Origin: Siphonodentalium dalli
Taxonomy: Eukaryota; Mollusca; Scaphopoda; Gadilida; Siphonodentaliidae
NCBI GenBank assembly: GCA_032622095.1
Contig: CP136064.1
Span: 48,552,073-48,616,072 of the forward strand
DNA: 64,000 bases
Reading direction: 5' to 3'
Position 1 is the first letter of the stretch. Each line of letters opens with the position of its first letter. The notes under the pieces were generated by a model. The model saw only the letters and a program-made list of their open reading frames with translations. It ran no database searches and was not told where the DNA came from. This document shows positions 34,033 through 44,525 of the stretch, piece by piece. Made by a program: the position numbers and the translations under genes.

Positions 34033-34281
34033 CCCTTTCATGACGGGAGCTGCACGGGTGCAACATTAAAGATCCTGTGCATTATGTTATATCACAATAG
34101 GCTCACATATACATGTATAAGAGATTGCACTGGCTTACACGATCAAGGTAAATATCGTCAGGCCAATGCATTCTCTTATATATGCTAGGCACCCAATGGG
34201 CTACTCGCATATATAAGAGAATGCATTGGCACAGGATTTTATTAAACTTTCAGGAAGCTCCAGTCATCAAAGGGTTATTAA
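34029..34281 (+). mobile_element. MITE family B3 sharing a TTAA with its neighbour
   Basis: ttaaccctttcatgacggga to gtcatcaaagggttattaa. Its left TTAA is the right TTAA of the 1.36-kb element. Confidence 0.85.
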
Positions 34282-35021
34282 CAGGTGAAATTACATGTTT
34301 CATGGTTTTTCATGTTGAATGACATACCATATGTATATGTATACTTTAATATGATATGTACAAGGTATTATTTTAACCAATTAAACTAAAACATATATAT
34401 ATGATTCATAAGATTTATTGAATCTAATGACTGTCACCATTAATAATTTAATTTAAAATAATGAATGAATGAATTAAATTTCACATGATTTTAGCACCCT
34501 GACAGTTTTTTTCTGGAATTTTGAACTGTGACAGAATTGTAGTAAACAGAAAAGATAGGGGGAAAGTAAATGCACTGCGAAAATAATTGGTATCATGCCA
34601 AGCAACAATTGTGGGTCCGCAGCAATTATAACTTGGGGGTACGTGCTATGTTGCCTATAAAAATCAATATATATTGACATGTGTGGTCATAAGTATAGCC
34701 TCATCATGTCATGCTCAATATATTCTAATACATTAACCAGAAAACCAACGATCAAGGTGTTCTATAAGATCGTCTGGACTTGATGAAATTATAACCTGTA
34801 CTTACACGAAGGGGACTCATCGTATCCTATCCCATCTGGGCAGTGCTCAGTATGGGTGCAAGATTTTAAACATAGGTCATACAGCAGGGCTTATTAAGGA
34901 ACACTAGAGTAGGGGTATATATGGGGCAGCTGCTTGGGGGGGGGCATGAGTGCATTTCTATCCTTCTCAAAATTATAAAATCTGAAATTTCAAATATATC
35001 CATTCTGATGATATCTTAATT
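34282..35021. other. No firm gene; one possible minus-strand exon
   Basis: Mostly AT-rich. At about 34807-34880 on the minus strand, a Cys-containing stretch (LLYDLCLKSCTHTEHCPDG) ends at a donor-like T|gtaagt, but its acceptor is poor and no family is recognised. I do not call it a gene. Confidence 0.3.
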
Positions 35022-35275
35022 CTTAATCCTTATGATCATGACTGAAGCTTCCTGAAATTTTGCGAAAATTTCCCTGTGCCAAAGGATTCTCTTATATATG
35101 TGAGTCTCCAATAAGGAGCCTCACATATATAAGAGAATACATTGGCCTAACAATATTTACCTTCACCTTGTTAGCCAAAGTATTCTTTTAATGGGAAACT
35201 CCTATAAATAAAAGAATGCACTGGCACAGGATATTTAATTCTGCAACAGCACAGCTCCCATCATGAAATGGTTAA
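35022..35275 (-). mobile_element. MITE family B3, degraded
   Basis: Reverse copy with actgaagcttcctgaaattt at the left and atcatgaaatggttaa at the right. The second hairpin is shortened. Confidence 0.75.
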
Positions 35276-35564
35276 ACGTTGTTTGAGCAGTTTGGTGCGG
35301 GTAGAAAATTTTTCTCTGTTCTGTGTTAATGCTCTACATTTAAACCTTTAACTAAAAAAATGCCGGGAGTTCCTGAAACCAGTGTACATGTATCTCGTGC
35401 TTGAAACAGTATTTGATATTCCAGGATTGGTTATAATAATAGCATTTGCATGGAGTCAGTTTTAGTGTTTTCGCAATATTCCACCAAAATATAACGGCTC
35501 AGCACATAATATCATGACATCATTCAGCATTGGGGGGGGGGGGGTAATTTTTCATATTAATCCA
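35276..35564. other. No gene recognised
   Basis: Spacer with an 11-base G run at 35530-35543; nothing else of note. Confidence 0.4.
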
Positions 35565-35808
35565 TTCTACACTGACTACTCATTCATGAGTGGTTCCCTT
35601 AGGGAATGTTCAGATAATAAGTTGTGGAACTTATTATCTGAACATCTCCCACCAAATAATACGAGTCCTTCTGTACTAATTTATCTACTACATCACACTG
35701 TCGTCTGTTCGCTCATTTTTTATGAACACCCATTCAAATGAATAATAGACCATTCCAGTATATACTCTTATAACTGATGGGAGAATCTATTTAGTATAGA
35801 AAGGGTTA
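35565..35808. mobile_element. Family D element, mostly complete palindrome
   Basis: The inner hairpin gttcagataataagtt...aacttattatctgaac lies at the left. The right arm runs through accattccagtatatactct to atttagtatagaaagggtta. Confidence 0.7.
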
Positions 35809-35925
35809 TCATAATACAATCTGGCAGTTTCACTGAATAACACCTGCATTTTTCTCTTGATTGCAGCAGACTTGTTATTTGGGTGGACAAATCTGTCGTG
35901 AACATCATACCAAACAAGCCTGGAT

Positions 35926-36345
35926 ATAGTGTGTCTGACATTTGCAGAATGAGGTCCCCAGAGGGTGAATTTAGTGACACAGTGGGCTAGCATCACCAAA
36001 TTCACCCACTTATGTCCCTATTTTGCTTAGGCCTAAACTGCTGTAAGAAACCTGTAAGATCAGATTGAAGTTCCCCAGTTGAAGTTGGTGATGTTCATCC
36101 ATTAGTCACCTCGATTATGAAATTTATCTTCTGAAAATTTGGCAATATAGAAACTGAACAGAAGATACAAAGTAACTAAAAACAATGTTAATTTGAAACT
36201 ATAGACACTTCCTAGAAGGAGGACTGAGCAGAATGAGGTCCCCAGAGGGTGAATTTGGTGACGCTGGCCCACTGTTGAGATAGCGTCACTAAATTCACCC
36301 TCTGGGCACCTCATTCTGCAAATGTCAGACACACTATATCCAGGC
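35926..36345. mobile_element. MITE family C2
   Basis: From tagtgtgtctgacatttgca to gcaaatgtcagacacactat, with the two gggtgaattt hairpins and the gatcagattgaagttcccca middle. Confidence 0.85.
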
Positions 36346-36439
36346 TAGCACAAGGGAGCCTTAAGTTACTTTTTTCCTGTGTAAGCAGGGGGAAAACATG
36401 GACCACTCCGGGATCGATGGCTTATGTTGGACCAAGCTT

Positions 36440-37412
36440 GAGTTTAGTGCGCCTGTCATTTGCAGAATGCGGTCCCTAGAGGGTTAATTTAGTGGCGCTA
36501 TCCCGCATAGCATCACTAAAGTCACCATCTGGGGACGTCTTTCTGTATGGCCTCATCTGCTATGGGAGACATAGACTCAGGTAAATATTCTCAAATGGTT
36601 ATCTGTGAAAACAAATTATGCTTCATTTGCAGTCGGCAAAAATCCACATGACTCAATAATCTGCCAAGGTTAACTTTTAACTCATAGTATTATGCACCCC
36701 AGTTATCACCCTGAACATCTTAGATAGCCCTGTGTCACATGCACGGTGCTGTCCGCGAATGTGACGCAGTACTGTCGCAACAACCTCACTAGTTTTGTTT
36801 CAATATCTTAAACTTGTCCAAAATCTCTATTACGGTACAGAATTGTTCAAAACTCAACACAGTCTTGATTAAAAGTCTTGATTAAAACGAATACATAAAA
36901 TATTAAAGTAGGCACCAACCGGCCATCCAAATACCAAATAGTCTGTGTCAAATTGTAAATACGCCATTACATTTATCATTCAGGGGCAGCAGTAAGACGG
37001 CCAGTTAGGTCATGCTGCTCCTGTGCAATAAAAATATACTTTTGTTTACTATTTTGTTAATGTATTGTATTTTAATATTATTGTGCAAATAAAGATCTAT
37101 CTATCTATCAGAAGTTCCAAATGGTGAATATTGTGATGTGCACCCATTGGGAACCTCAATTATGCAAAGTGTCGATAGCCAATTTGGGGATATAGAGAAA
37201 CTAAACTAAAACAGAAATAGAATCTATGTGAAGAAGTTTCTATAGAAATTTGATAATAAAAAAACTTTCCAGAGAAGATGAGGCCTAAGCAGAATGAGGT
37301 CCCCCAGAGGGTAAATTTAGTGATGCTAGCCCGCTAAGCGGGATAGCTTCAGTAAATTCACCATCTGGGGACCTCATTCTGCGATTGAGAGGCACACTAA
37401 ACTCAGGCTAAT
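36440..37412. mobile_element. MITE family C1, split by a LINE tail
   Basis: Left part 36440-36590 (gcgcctgtcatttgcagaat) and right part 37110-37412 (ending gaggcacactaaactcagg) together make one C1 copy. The interruption carries the target sequence caaatggt on both sides. Confidence 0.8.
36591..37110 (+). mobile_element. LINE-like 3' end with (TATC)n tail
   Basis: About 520 bp inserted in the C1 MITE. It ends gtgcaaataaagatctatct, a poly(A) signal plus a tetranucleotide tail as seen in CR1/L2-like LINE ends. There is no reverse-transcriptase frame, so it is 5'-truncated, as LINE copies usually are. Confidence 0.65.
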
Positions 37413-37639
37413 GTTGGCCTATTATATGTGCCATGCACCTCACCAAATGAGCCACCATGGTGACCAGTATGCCGGATTATCTTTAGAAGATAAATCTCAA
37501 AGCATGGTGGGCACCAGGCTGATGTCAATGGGAAGGCACAGTAATTAGTTTCTGATTCCTTATATGTGTATATGGATGAGCTTCCATACAGTTATGGTAC
37601 ATTTATTGATCGCATGGACATAGCTAAGCACTACGTGGT
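37413..37639. other. No gene recognised
   Basis: Short spacer; nothing recognised. Confidence 0.4.
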
Positions 37640-37795
37640 CTATGAATGAGCGATTGAATGATTTATTATAGTCACATGCATAAGAGTATAAATAATTAAT
37701 ATCACCATATAAAATAATTAGACCATGCGCGGCCCATAGGGCCTATATGTCACTTCATATGCACATATAAATACAACTAATTGCGCTTCGTTAAT
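37640..37795 (-). mobile_element. LINE-like 3' end, minus strand
   Basis: Shares cccatagggcctatatgtca with 60755-60785. On the minus strand it ends in an AATAAATCATTC signal and tail. Confidence 0.5.
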
Positions 37796-37845
37796 AAAAG
37801 AGTTTGACTTGTTCTATAGGATTCATGGAGGAATTATGCAATCTC

Positions 37846-38078
37846 TTAACCCTTTCATGACTGAAGCTTCCTGAAATTTTGCGAAAACCCTGTGCTCCCA
37901 TAGGGAGCCTCGCATATATAAGAGAATGCATTGGCCTAAAATATTACATTGACCTTGTAAGTCAGGCATTCTGTTATATATGCGAGGTTCCCTATGGGAG
38001 ACCCACATATATAAGAGAATGCACGGGCACAGGATTTTTAATGCTGCACCAGAGCAGCCCCCATCATCAAAGGGTTAA
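37846..38078 (-). mobile_element. MITE family B3, deleted copy
   Basis: ttaaccctttcatgactgaa to catcatcaaagggttaa. The first hairpin has lost its left arm (ccctgtgctcccatagggag). Confidence 0.8.
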
Positions 38079-38116
38079 GGGAATTCATTAAATAAATAAT
38101 CGTACGGCAACAACAA

Positions 38117-38326
38117 TTTACCCTTTAATGATGGGAGCTGCACTGGTGCAGCATTAAAGACCCTGTTCCAGTGCATTATGTTATATATGCGAGTCTCCCA
38201 TAGACAGCCTCGCATATATAAGAGAATGCACTGGTCTACAAGGTTAAGGTAAATATTTTTTTGTTAGGCCAATGTACATGTATTCTCTTAATAGACTCTT
38301 ATATATGCGAGGCATGAAAGGGTTAA
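38117..38326 (+). mobile_element. MITE family B3, right hairpin truncated
   Basis: Starts ttaccctttaatgatgggag and ends gaggcatgaaagggttaa. The second hairpin lacks its right arm. Confidence 0.75.
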
Positions 38327-38445
38327 TAACCTGGTTTACGAACCGAACCCATCCTGCAACTTTTTTTTCAATTTTGCAAACAAAATATTTTTTTTACTTG
38401 ATTAGTATAATTATGTTCATGTTGAATACGCCCTGTCACTAACTC

Positions 38446-38574
38446 GCGGACATATTGGATCCACCCTGTCTGGTTCCATGGATTTAGTGCGGACATATTG
38501 GATCCACCCTGTCTGGTTCCATGGATTTAGTGCGGACATATTGGATCCACCCTGTCTGGTTCCATGGATTTAGT
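38446..38574 (+). repeat. Three perfect tandem copies of a 43-bp unit
   Basis: Units start at 38446, 38489 and 38532 with gcggacatattggatccacc and continue ctgtctggttccatggattt. The copies are identical, so this is a recent duplication. Confidence 0.95.
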
Positions 38575-38575
38575 G

Positions 38576-38682
38576 CTACAGGTCAAAGTTCTAGAGATGC
38601 ATTTCCATACATTGAAGTCATGAATATTCAAAAGCTCCATATATGGAAATGGTACTCCAGAACTTTGACCTGCAGCAGTAAA
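38576..38682. repeat. Hairpin-forming inverted repeat
   Basis: ctacaggtcaaagttctaga with gcatttccata pairs with tatggaaatggtactccaga and actttgacctgcag. Confidence 0.8.
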
Positions 38683-38984
38683 ACCACGGAACCGCAGCTG
38701 GTTGAATCTCTGAAACCGCGGAACAGGGACATGATGAATAATATGGTTGTGACTTATTGATCTCGCTTATATGAACCATGTGGTCAGAACGGTGAAGAAA
38801 GTTGATGGCAGATTCTCTTTTTTGCTTTCACCTTCTTTTCTGTTAATGTTTATACAGTTCTGTGGGATAACGTACAGTATTGCCCTAAATAATCAACTCC
38901 TTTAACTCTTTCACTGCCATGCAGCACCACAGACAGCTCTGCTACTGCCAAACATACTATACATGTACATGTAGCATATTGCTG

Positions 38985-39656
38985 CTAAATACATATGGAT
39001 TGGGTATTTCTCAATAACTTTTTTATCTGCCGAGCTATTTTCATGAAACTTGGTATGCATGTAGGTATTGGTCTGGGGAATCGAAAACACGCCCTAGTCC
39101 ACCATTGTCACGTGACCACGATCACGTGACCACAAACAAGATGACCGCCACCCCAAAATATAATAAAATTTCAGTATTTCTCAATAACTCTTGTATTTGT
39201 AGAGATATTTTCATGAAAGTTGGTATGTAAGTACTAAGTAGGTATCAGTATTGGGAATAGAAAATATGTTCTAGTCCGCCAGTGTCACATTTCACGTGAC
39301 CACGATCATGTAACCACAAAACAAGATGACCGCCATCCCGAAATATAAGATAATGTTAGTATATTGCTGCTAAATACATATTGATTGGGCATTTCTCAAT
39401 AACTTTTGTATCTGTAAAGGTATGTTCGTGGAACTTGGTGCACAGTTAGATATTGGACTTGCGAATTGAAAACACTCCCCTGTGAGTCTGCCAGGGTCAC
39501 GAGACCATGACCACATGAGGGTCACGAGACCGTGACCACATGATCACAAAACAAGATGGCCACCACACCGAAATATAAGGAAAAGTCATTATTTCTCAAT
39601 AATTTTAGTATCTGCAGAGATATTTTGACGAAATTTGGTATGTAAATTGGTGTTAG
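38985..39656 (+). repeat. Four diverged tandem units of about 170-215 bp
   Basis: Each has tatttctcaataac, aacttggtatgca-like, a gtcacgtgaccacgatcacg-like palindromic stretch and acaagatgaccgcca. They restart near 39005, 39172, 39388 and 39589; a fifth unit is at 42360-42570. Confidence 0.85.
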
Positions 39657-39689
39657 TATTGACATAGATGAAGGAAGGATAGATACGTC

Positions 39690-39750
39690 ACTCGACGTCA
39701 TTTGATGGGCCAATCGGTAACGCACTCCGATTCTGTCCGCCATTGCTAAA
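39690..39750 (+). promoter_or_regulatory. Promoter-like cluster: CRE-type, CCAAT box, YY1-type site
   Basis: cgacgtcatt (CRE half plus), gggccaatcgg (CCAAT box) and tccgccattg (YY1-like) lie within 60 bp. They are about 100-160 bp ahead of a spliced open frame and have no TATA box. These are recognised by eye only. Confidence 0.35.
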
Positions 39751-39856
39751 GGTAGTTCAACTCCGATTGTTCTAATCAAAACAGTGCTTTCTCATCGCAA
39801 TAAAAAGAGAAAACTCTGGCGTATATTGCAGCTGAATTAATTGTTCACCAACTGTC

Positions 39857-40793
39857 ATGAATTATCAGAATCTCACGTTTCCAAGGGTGTCCGTTGGGGA
39901 GTCAGAAAGGTGAGTTTTTATGCCGTTTGAGACCATTTTTGTAATAAACAACACGACATTCTGGATTCTATTTTTGTCATTTTCACCTGGATGAAGACTG
40001 AAGTTATGTTAGTAACGACTTTCAAAATGAAATTAATTTAATATATCTCACCATTCATGATTGCATTGGTAATTTGAATATCATGTATACCGGGTACCGA
40101 CCCAAACGTGTTTTACGGAAGAAATATTTCAATGACAGCTGTCATATTTCAAGAATTCCATGTGACTGCCAGTGCCAGGTGTGATCAGGTGTAATACAGC
40201 AATATAATAAATTTAGAAATGAACAGTCAAAACAATTCACCAATTTGGCAGTTTACATGTCCTACTCCTAGATTCTAATTGTAATGATCATACTATTCAT
40301 AGTTTGACTTGTTTTTCATGTCCACTTTTTGTAATATATAACATTTGTTGATAAACATATTTTTCATAATGATAATCATAATTCATGTGTCTTTTGATCA
40401 TTAGACTCACATAGTAATTTTTTAGTATACTCACATTCATAATGTTAATAAATGACATTGAGACTGCGTGGGCATTACTTATAATGTATACAAGTACTGG
40501 TCAGCTATGTTGAAATATAATATCATTAGCCTTATTTATTATTATATTAGCAATAGCATTATTTTTGTATAAGTTACACTGCTATCATAAAGAGGTATGA
40601 ACAACTGAATATTACATGGTTTGCCAATGTAGGCACTGGTGAGTGGTGTGTACTGCCTGGGAAATATCCCAATATAACATATTTCATACCTGTTACCTGT
40701 AAATTAATTTATAATTAAAATTAAATACTTCAAATTCTGTATTATTTCAGGAAGTGGACAGATCTATACCGTATGCCAATGGCAACACCTTAA
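39857..40793 (+). CDS. Possible two-exon small ORF inside the 2.7-kb element
   Basis: Exon 1 ends GAAAG|gtgagt at 39909 and exon 2 begins after attctgtattatttcag at 40751, defining an 841-bp intron with consensus sites. From the ATG at 39857 the joined frame gives 31 residues (MNYQNLTFPRVSV, GESERKW, then TDLYRMPMATP) and a stop at 40791. The alternative frame reads SHVSKGVRWGVRK, then EVDRSIPYANGNTL and MILVGHKVMCATCMSRK, but lacks a start codon. Neither is a known family. A non-coding transcript or a truncated transposon gene is as likely as a real small protein. An AATAAA lies near 41467. Confidence 0.3.
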
Positions 40794-41849
40794 TGATATT
40801 GGTGGGTCACAAAGTGATGTGTGCAACATGCATGAGCCGAAAATAATCCAGATGAGACAAAATGAGATGCAGAATGCAAGGATGTGTTCAAGATAAAGAA
40901 GGAATTGAACTATACTTGTGCGGAAATCCTGGATAAAAAGTAGCTGATGTCTCATTGACTGTCAAGGAAAGAGCCACAAATGATACACATTTATAAGTTC
41001 ATCATTAAATTAATTATAGATTTCAAACATTGTCTCTCCATCACATGGTACTTATCCATACTAAGGCAACACCCAGGTTCATTTGCAGATTGTGTGTCCC
41101 TCCAGTCTGAAAAAAATATCCTCTAGGCTAGTAGCTCCCAATAGCATGCATGATCCCATTCAGCTTTAGTAACTGTAATTCTCCAATGTAAATGGACTAT
41201 AAGTATGTTATCTTACTAGTATATTTTACAAATTGTACCATAATCATTAACTATTTTATTACTGTATGGATTATCTCGCTCAGTTTCAAAGTACCTGTAG
41301 CCTATACAATTAACTGTTCTTCGTTGATATCTATTTTAATATCATGGTGGACAGAGATACCCTTTATATTAATGTTTAGGTTAATTCATATAACAAGACC
41401 ACATACACACCTGTTTGTTGAAACACCCTACTGTGACCCAAATATACAAAAGAATCATGGAACTCAAATAAATAATCATTGGTTATTCATTTATGTATAT
41501 AAATATGATATATATGTATGTTTTTATAAGATGAAATTAATTACTATGAGATATTAAAGGACATGTTTATAATACTCGTATATGTTAGAATACAAGATAG
41601 AATGAGGTGCAGTGGTCCTGTGACATTTATTTAATTTTACGGAAAATTATTTTATTTTTATATATATATATACCGGTATATATAAAAGTTAAAAAGTTCC
41701 CGGTTGAATCGGGCTAGTGATTCAACTGTGGAGGACATGAGACTCATATATATCCATTGATTAATTTCATCAACGTACGTGTGTACGTTTATGAGAAAAA
41801 TCACTCTGAATTATGTGCTTCAGTATACTGTATACCTCCAATACTTATA

Positions 41850-42002
41850 TGTGCGCCAGCTGATCTGGGAAAACTACAAAATTAAATCCCCACTACACGT
41901 AAGAAATCAGATCATCCAATACTTGCACTAGCTGATCGAGGAAAATTACAAAACTAAATACCCACAACACGTAAAAAATCAGAGTAAATAAACCTGGACG
42001 CA
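41850..42002 (+). repeat. Two tandem copies of about 75 bp
   Basis: cagctgatctgggaaaacta with cacgtaagaaatcaga, then agctgatcgaggaaaattac with cacgtaaaaaatcaga. Lies inside the 2.7-kb transposon. Confidence 0.85.
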
Positions 42003-42916
42003 AAATACGCACAACTTGCCACAAGAGAGTTTGATTTAGCGCAGTAATTGACGTCGAATTACGGACACTTTCCATTCCAGAAAATGCATATCACGGACCA
42101 AATCGTATTTAGTGGCATTAATTCAATGTCACATTGAAAGCATTATGATTAAAAGTTAATATAAAGTACTTTATTACGAGTATTTCGTCACAACCGTACA
42201 CGAACCCTATGTAAATATAACGTAAAATTATCTCCCCCTACTTTTCTGAACTACCTTAACGCTTGAGGGCCAAAGCAATGGCGACGTCCAGTAGCGTTAC
42301 AGATTGATAACCATGAGTGCGACGTCTATCCTATTTTTAGTCTATGGTATTGAGAACCAAAAACAAGTTAGTATATTTCTGCTAAATACATATATTATTG
42401 GGTATTTCGCAATAACTTTTGTATATGCAGAGGTATATTCCTGAAACTTGGTATGCATGTAGGTATAGGTCTCTGTGAAATGGAAAACACTTCCCATACC
42501 AGGAGGGTCACTTGACCGCCACCACTTAAATAACAAAACGAGATGGCCGACATCCCGAAATATAAAAAAAATAAACCGGGAGTTTCTCGTTACAAAATTG
42601 ATTACATCACGTACACTGTTTTCACAGAATAATATAGAGTTACTTCCCATGGATTGATGTTACGGGACGAAGGTGTCAGGAATCGACTCAAGTCGCGATC
42701 GGCAGTGTATAGGTAATTCGACTCAAGTCGCGATCGGCAGTGAAACAGTTACCACAGCAGAATTATGGGTAATTTTTCAGGATTTACTCGGAAATATGGC
42801 TTGTTGCCATTCATCGGAAAGCTCTCAGTGAACAAGCCATATTTCCGACTAAATCCTGAAAAATTACCCATAATTCTGCTGTGGTTAAGGAGTCGATTAT
42901 TTAGGGCATTACTGTA

Positions 42917-43721
42917 CAGTTCTGTGGGATAAAGTACCTCAGTTCATTTTTAATAAATTGAGTAAAACTACTAGTCTTCACAAATTATGTTCTATCTGTG
43001 AATTGTTGTAGCGGTGATGCATATTTTTATTTAAATTTGTGTTTTATACGTCGAGCTGAACAGAAACCGTGCCAGGCATTTCGGTGTAAATATGATAAAG
43101 TCCAAGAAAGAGCATGTAAGGCTCAATGTATAAAACCACCTGGCTTGACGAGTTTTCCATGGCATGAGCTATTAAATGTCTGGCACATCTGGTCCAGACA
43201 TGCTACGACAATCTATCGGACACGTTACTTTTGTGGTTCGTCACATAAAATGTCACGTTAACAAGCACCGAGACATTGAAAGTCGTTACCCATTGAATGA
43301 CAAAGGGAGTTTCACAAAATTACATGGGATTACATATATTGCAGAGGTTCAAGGATATCATGACAATATCCCTATTTTGAAACAAACGGAAGCGTCAAAC
43401 TCCGATATTTACCATAGACATTTATAAAGAAACAGCGAGGTCCATTTCATACCGCATTGTCAGAGAACACTATTACGGCAATTTTTAATGTACTTCCCAA
43501 GGTAAATGGTTATAGCAGACTATATTTTGTTATCAGAAATTATAAAACTGTTTGAAATATTATTACTCGTGTTAGCTAGCATGTCATATAAAACAAACTC
43601 TTTGTCGACTCACTGACCATGCGTCGAGCCAGGTAGAGATAGCGCGGCTCGTGTTTATCGCGATGTATAAAACAGGCCTTATATAGACTACTAAAAGCAA
43701 GAAGTGTGAAAGTCGCCAAGC
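42917..43721 (+). other. No firm gene; Cys-bearing open frames
   Basis: Two overlapping plus-strand frames at 42998-43261 and 43176-43427. The first has CQAFRCKYDKVQERACKAQC, the second NKHRDIESRYPLNDKGSF. I recognise neither and see no good splice pair. This could be a decayed element or an exon. Confidence 0.25.
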
Positions 43722-43965
43722 CTTGAAATAGTGTGTCTGTCATTAGCAGAATGAGGTTCCCAGAGGGTGAATTTAGTGATGCTATCCTGCACAATGGGCT
43801 AGCATCACCAAATTCACCCTCTGGGCACCTCATTCTGCTAAGGCCTAAGCAGAATGAGGTCCCCAGAGGGTGAATTTGGTGATGCTAGCCCACTATGCGG
43901 GGTAGCATCACTAAATTCACCCTCTGGGGACCTCATTCTGCAAATGACAGACACACTATTTCAAG
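43722..43965. mobile_element. MITE family C2, short form with two back-to-back hairpins
   Basis: tagtgtgtctgtcattagca to gcaaatgacagacacactat. The middle segment is missing, so the two gggtgaattt hairpins adjoin at ctgctaaggcctaagcag. Confidence 0.85.
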
Positions 43966-44115
43966 GCTTGAAAGTCGCCAAATATTCCAGGTGGTGACAA
44001 ATAACAGATTTAAAAAATCAATATCTGGTAACTCTGAGCTTTGATAGGTGGGTTCCTCAACTCGAATAAAATATTTATTACCCCCCCAAGCCCAAGAAAT
44101 AGTAATTTAGGAGCG
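43966..44115. mobile_element. Family E fragment
   Basis: Contains aactctgagctttgataggt and gttcctcaactcgaataaaa, matching the 27128 and 50268 copies in reverse. Confidence 0.65.
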
Positions 44116-44374
44116 TTAATTCGGATTATGTATCTTTAGAACAACGTCCTTGACGGAACGCTTTAAGCAGGCTTGGTGCCAGAATTCAATATTGCCACTT
44201 TCTAAATGATGCCTGATCAGTTGGATGTTACTATCAATAGCTGTGAACAATTCAACATCTGAGGGAATCAATGGCAACAATTTCTTAACATAATAAATCT
44301 GCCTTCTCCAGCTGATCAAAACAAAAGAAGCTGAAGACTCTCTCAGAAACATGCAGTGCATTACAACAGGTCAA
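44116..44374. other. No gene recognised
   Basis: An 81-codon minus-strand frame (IPSDVELFTAIDSNIQLIRH) is open but is not a family I know, and it has no clear splice sites. Confidence 0.3.
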
Positions 44375-44525
44375 TAGAGTAATGCCCTAAATAACCCACT
44401 CCTTAACCACAGCAGAATTATGGGTAACTTTTCAGGAATTAGTCGGAAATATGGCTTGTTGCTGAAAAGTTACCCATAATTCTGATGTGGTTAAGGAGTT
44501 GATTTATATTTAGGGCATTACTGTA
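44375..44525. mobile_element. MITE family A, centre deleted
   Basis: tagagtaatgccctaaataa to gggcattactgta. The left arm goes directly from ggcttgttg into ctgaaaagttacccataatt. Confidence 0.88.

Larger units (their letters stand above)
39662..42347 (+). mobile_element. 2.7-kb transposon with 5-bp target duplication TATTG
   Basis: tattg at 39657-39661 and 42348-42352 flank ends acatagatgaaggaaggata and, in complement, ccatagactaaaaataggat, followed by acgtc and cactc in both. Removing it restores a continuous satellite unit. It contains promoter-like motifs and a well-formed intron but no transposase domain that I can recognise, so it is non-autonomous or decayed. Superfamily unknown. Confidence 0.7.
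38902..42751. mobile_element. TTAA element of 3.85 kb carrying about 190-bp repeats
   Basis: Ends ttaactctttcactgcc and ggcagtgaaacagtta form a piggyBac-style inverted repeat. The right TTAA has lost one A. Inside are diverged tandem units at 38985-39656 and, after the inserted element, 42353-42570. A duplicated gactcaagtcgcgatcggca at 42680-42745 sits at its right end. Confidence 0.8.
38873..42916. mobile_element. MITE family A split by nested transposons
   Basis: Left end 38873-38905 (tacagtattgccctaaataa) and right part 42749-42916 (accacagcagaattatgggt to gggcattactgta) are one copy. The break is exactly at the TTAA in the family's ctccttaaccac. The right arm centre is also shortened (ctctcagtgaacaagcca). 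Confidence 0.85.

Noticed and set aside
39522-39779. 85-codon minus frame over the promoter-like cluster
   Set aside because: Spans a transposon boundary and satellite sequence; no domain.
41893-42075. 60-codon minus frame with hydrophobic stretch
   Set aside because: It overlaps a 75-bp tandem duplication inside a transposon and lacks any other support.
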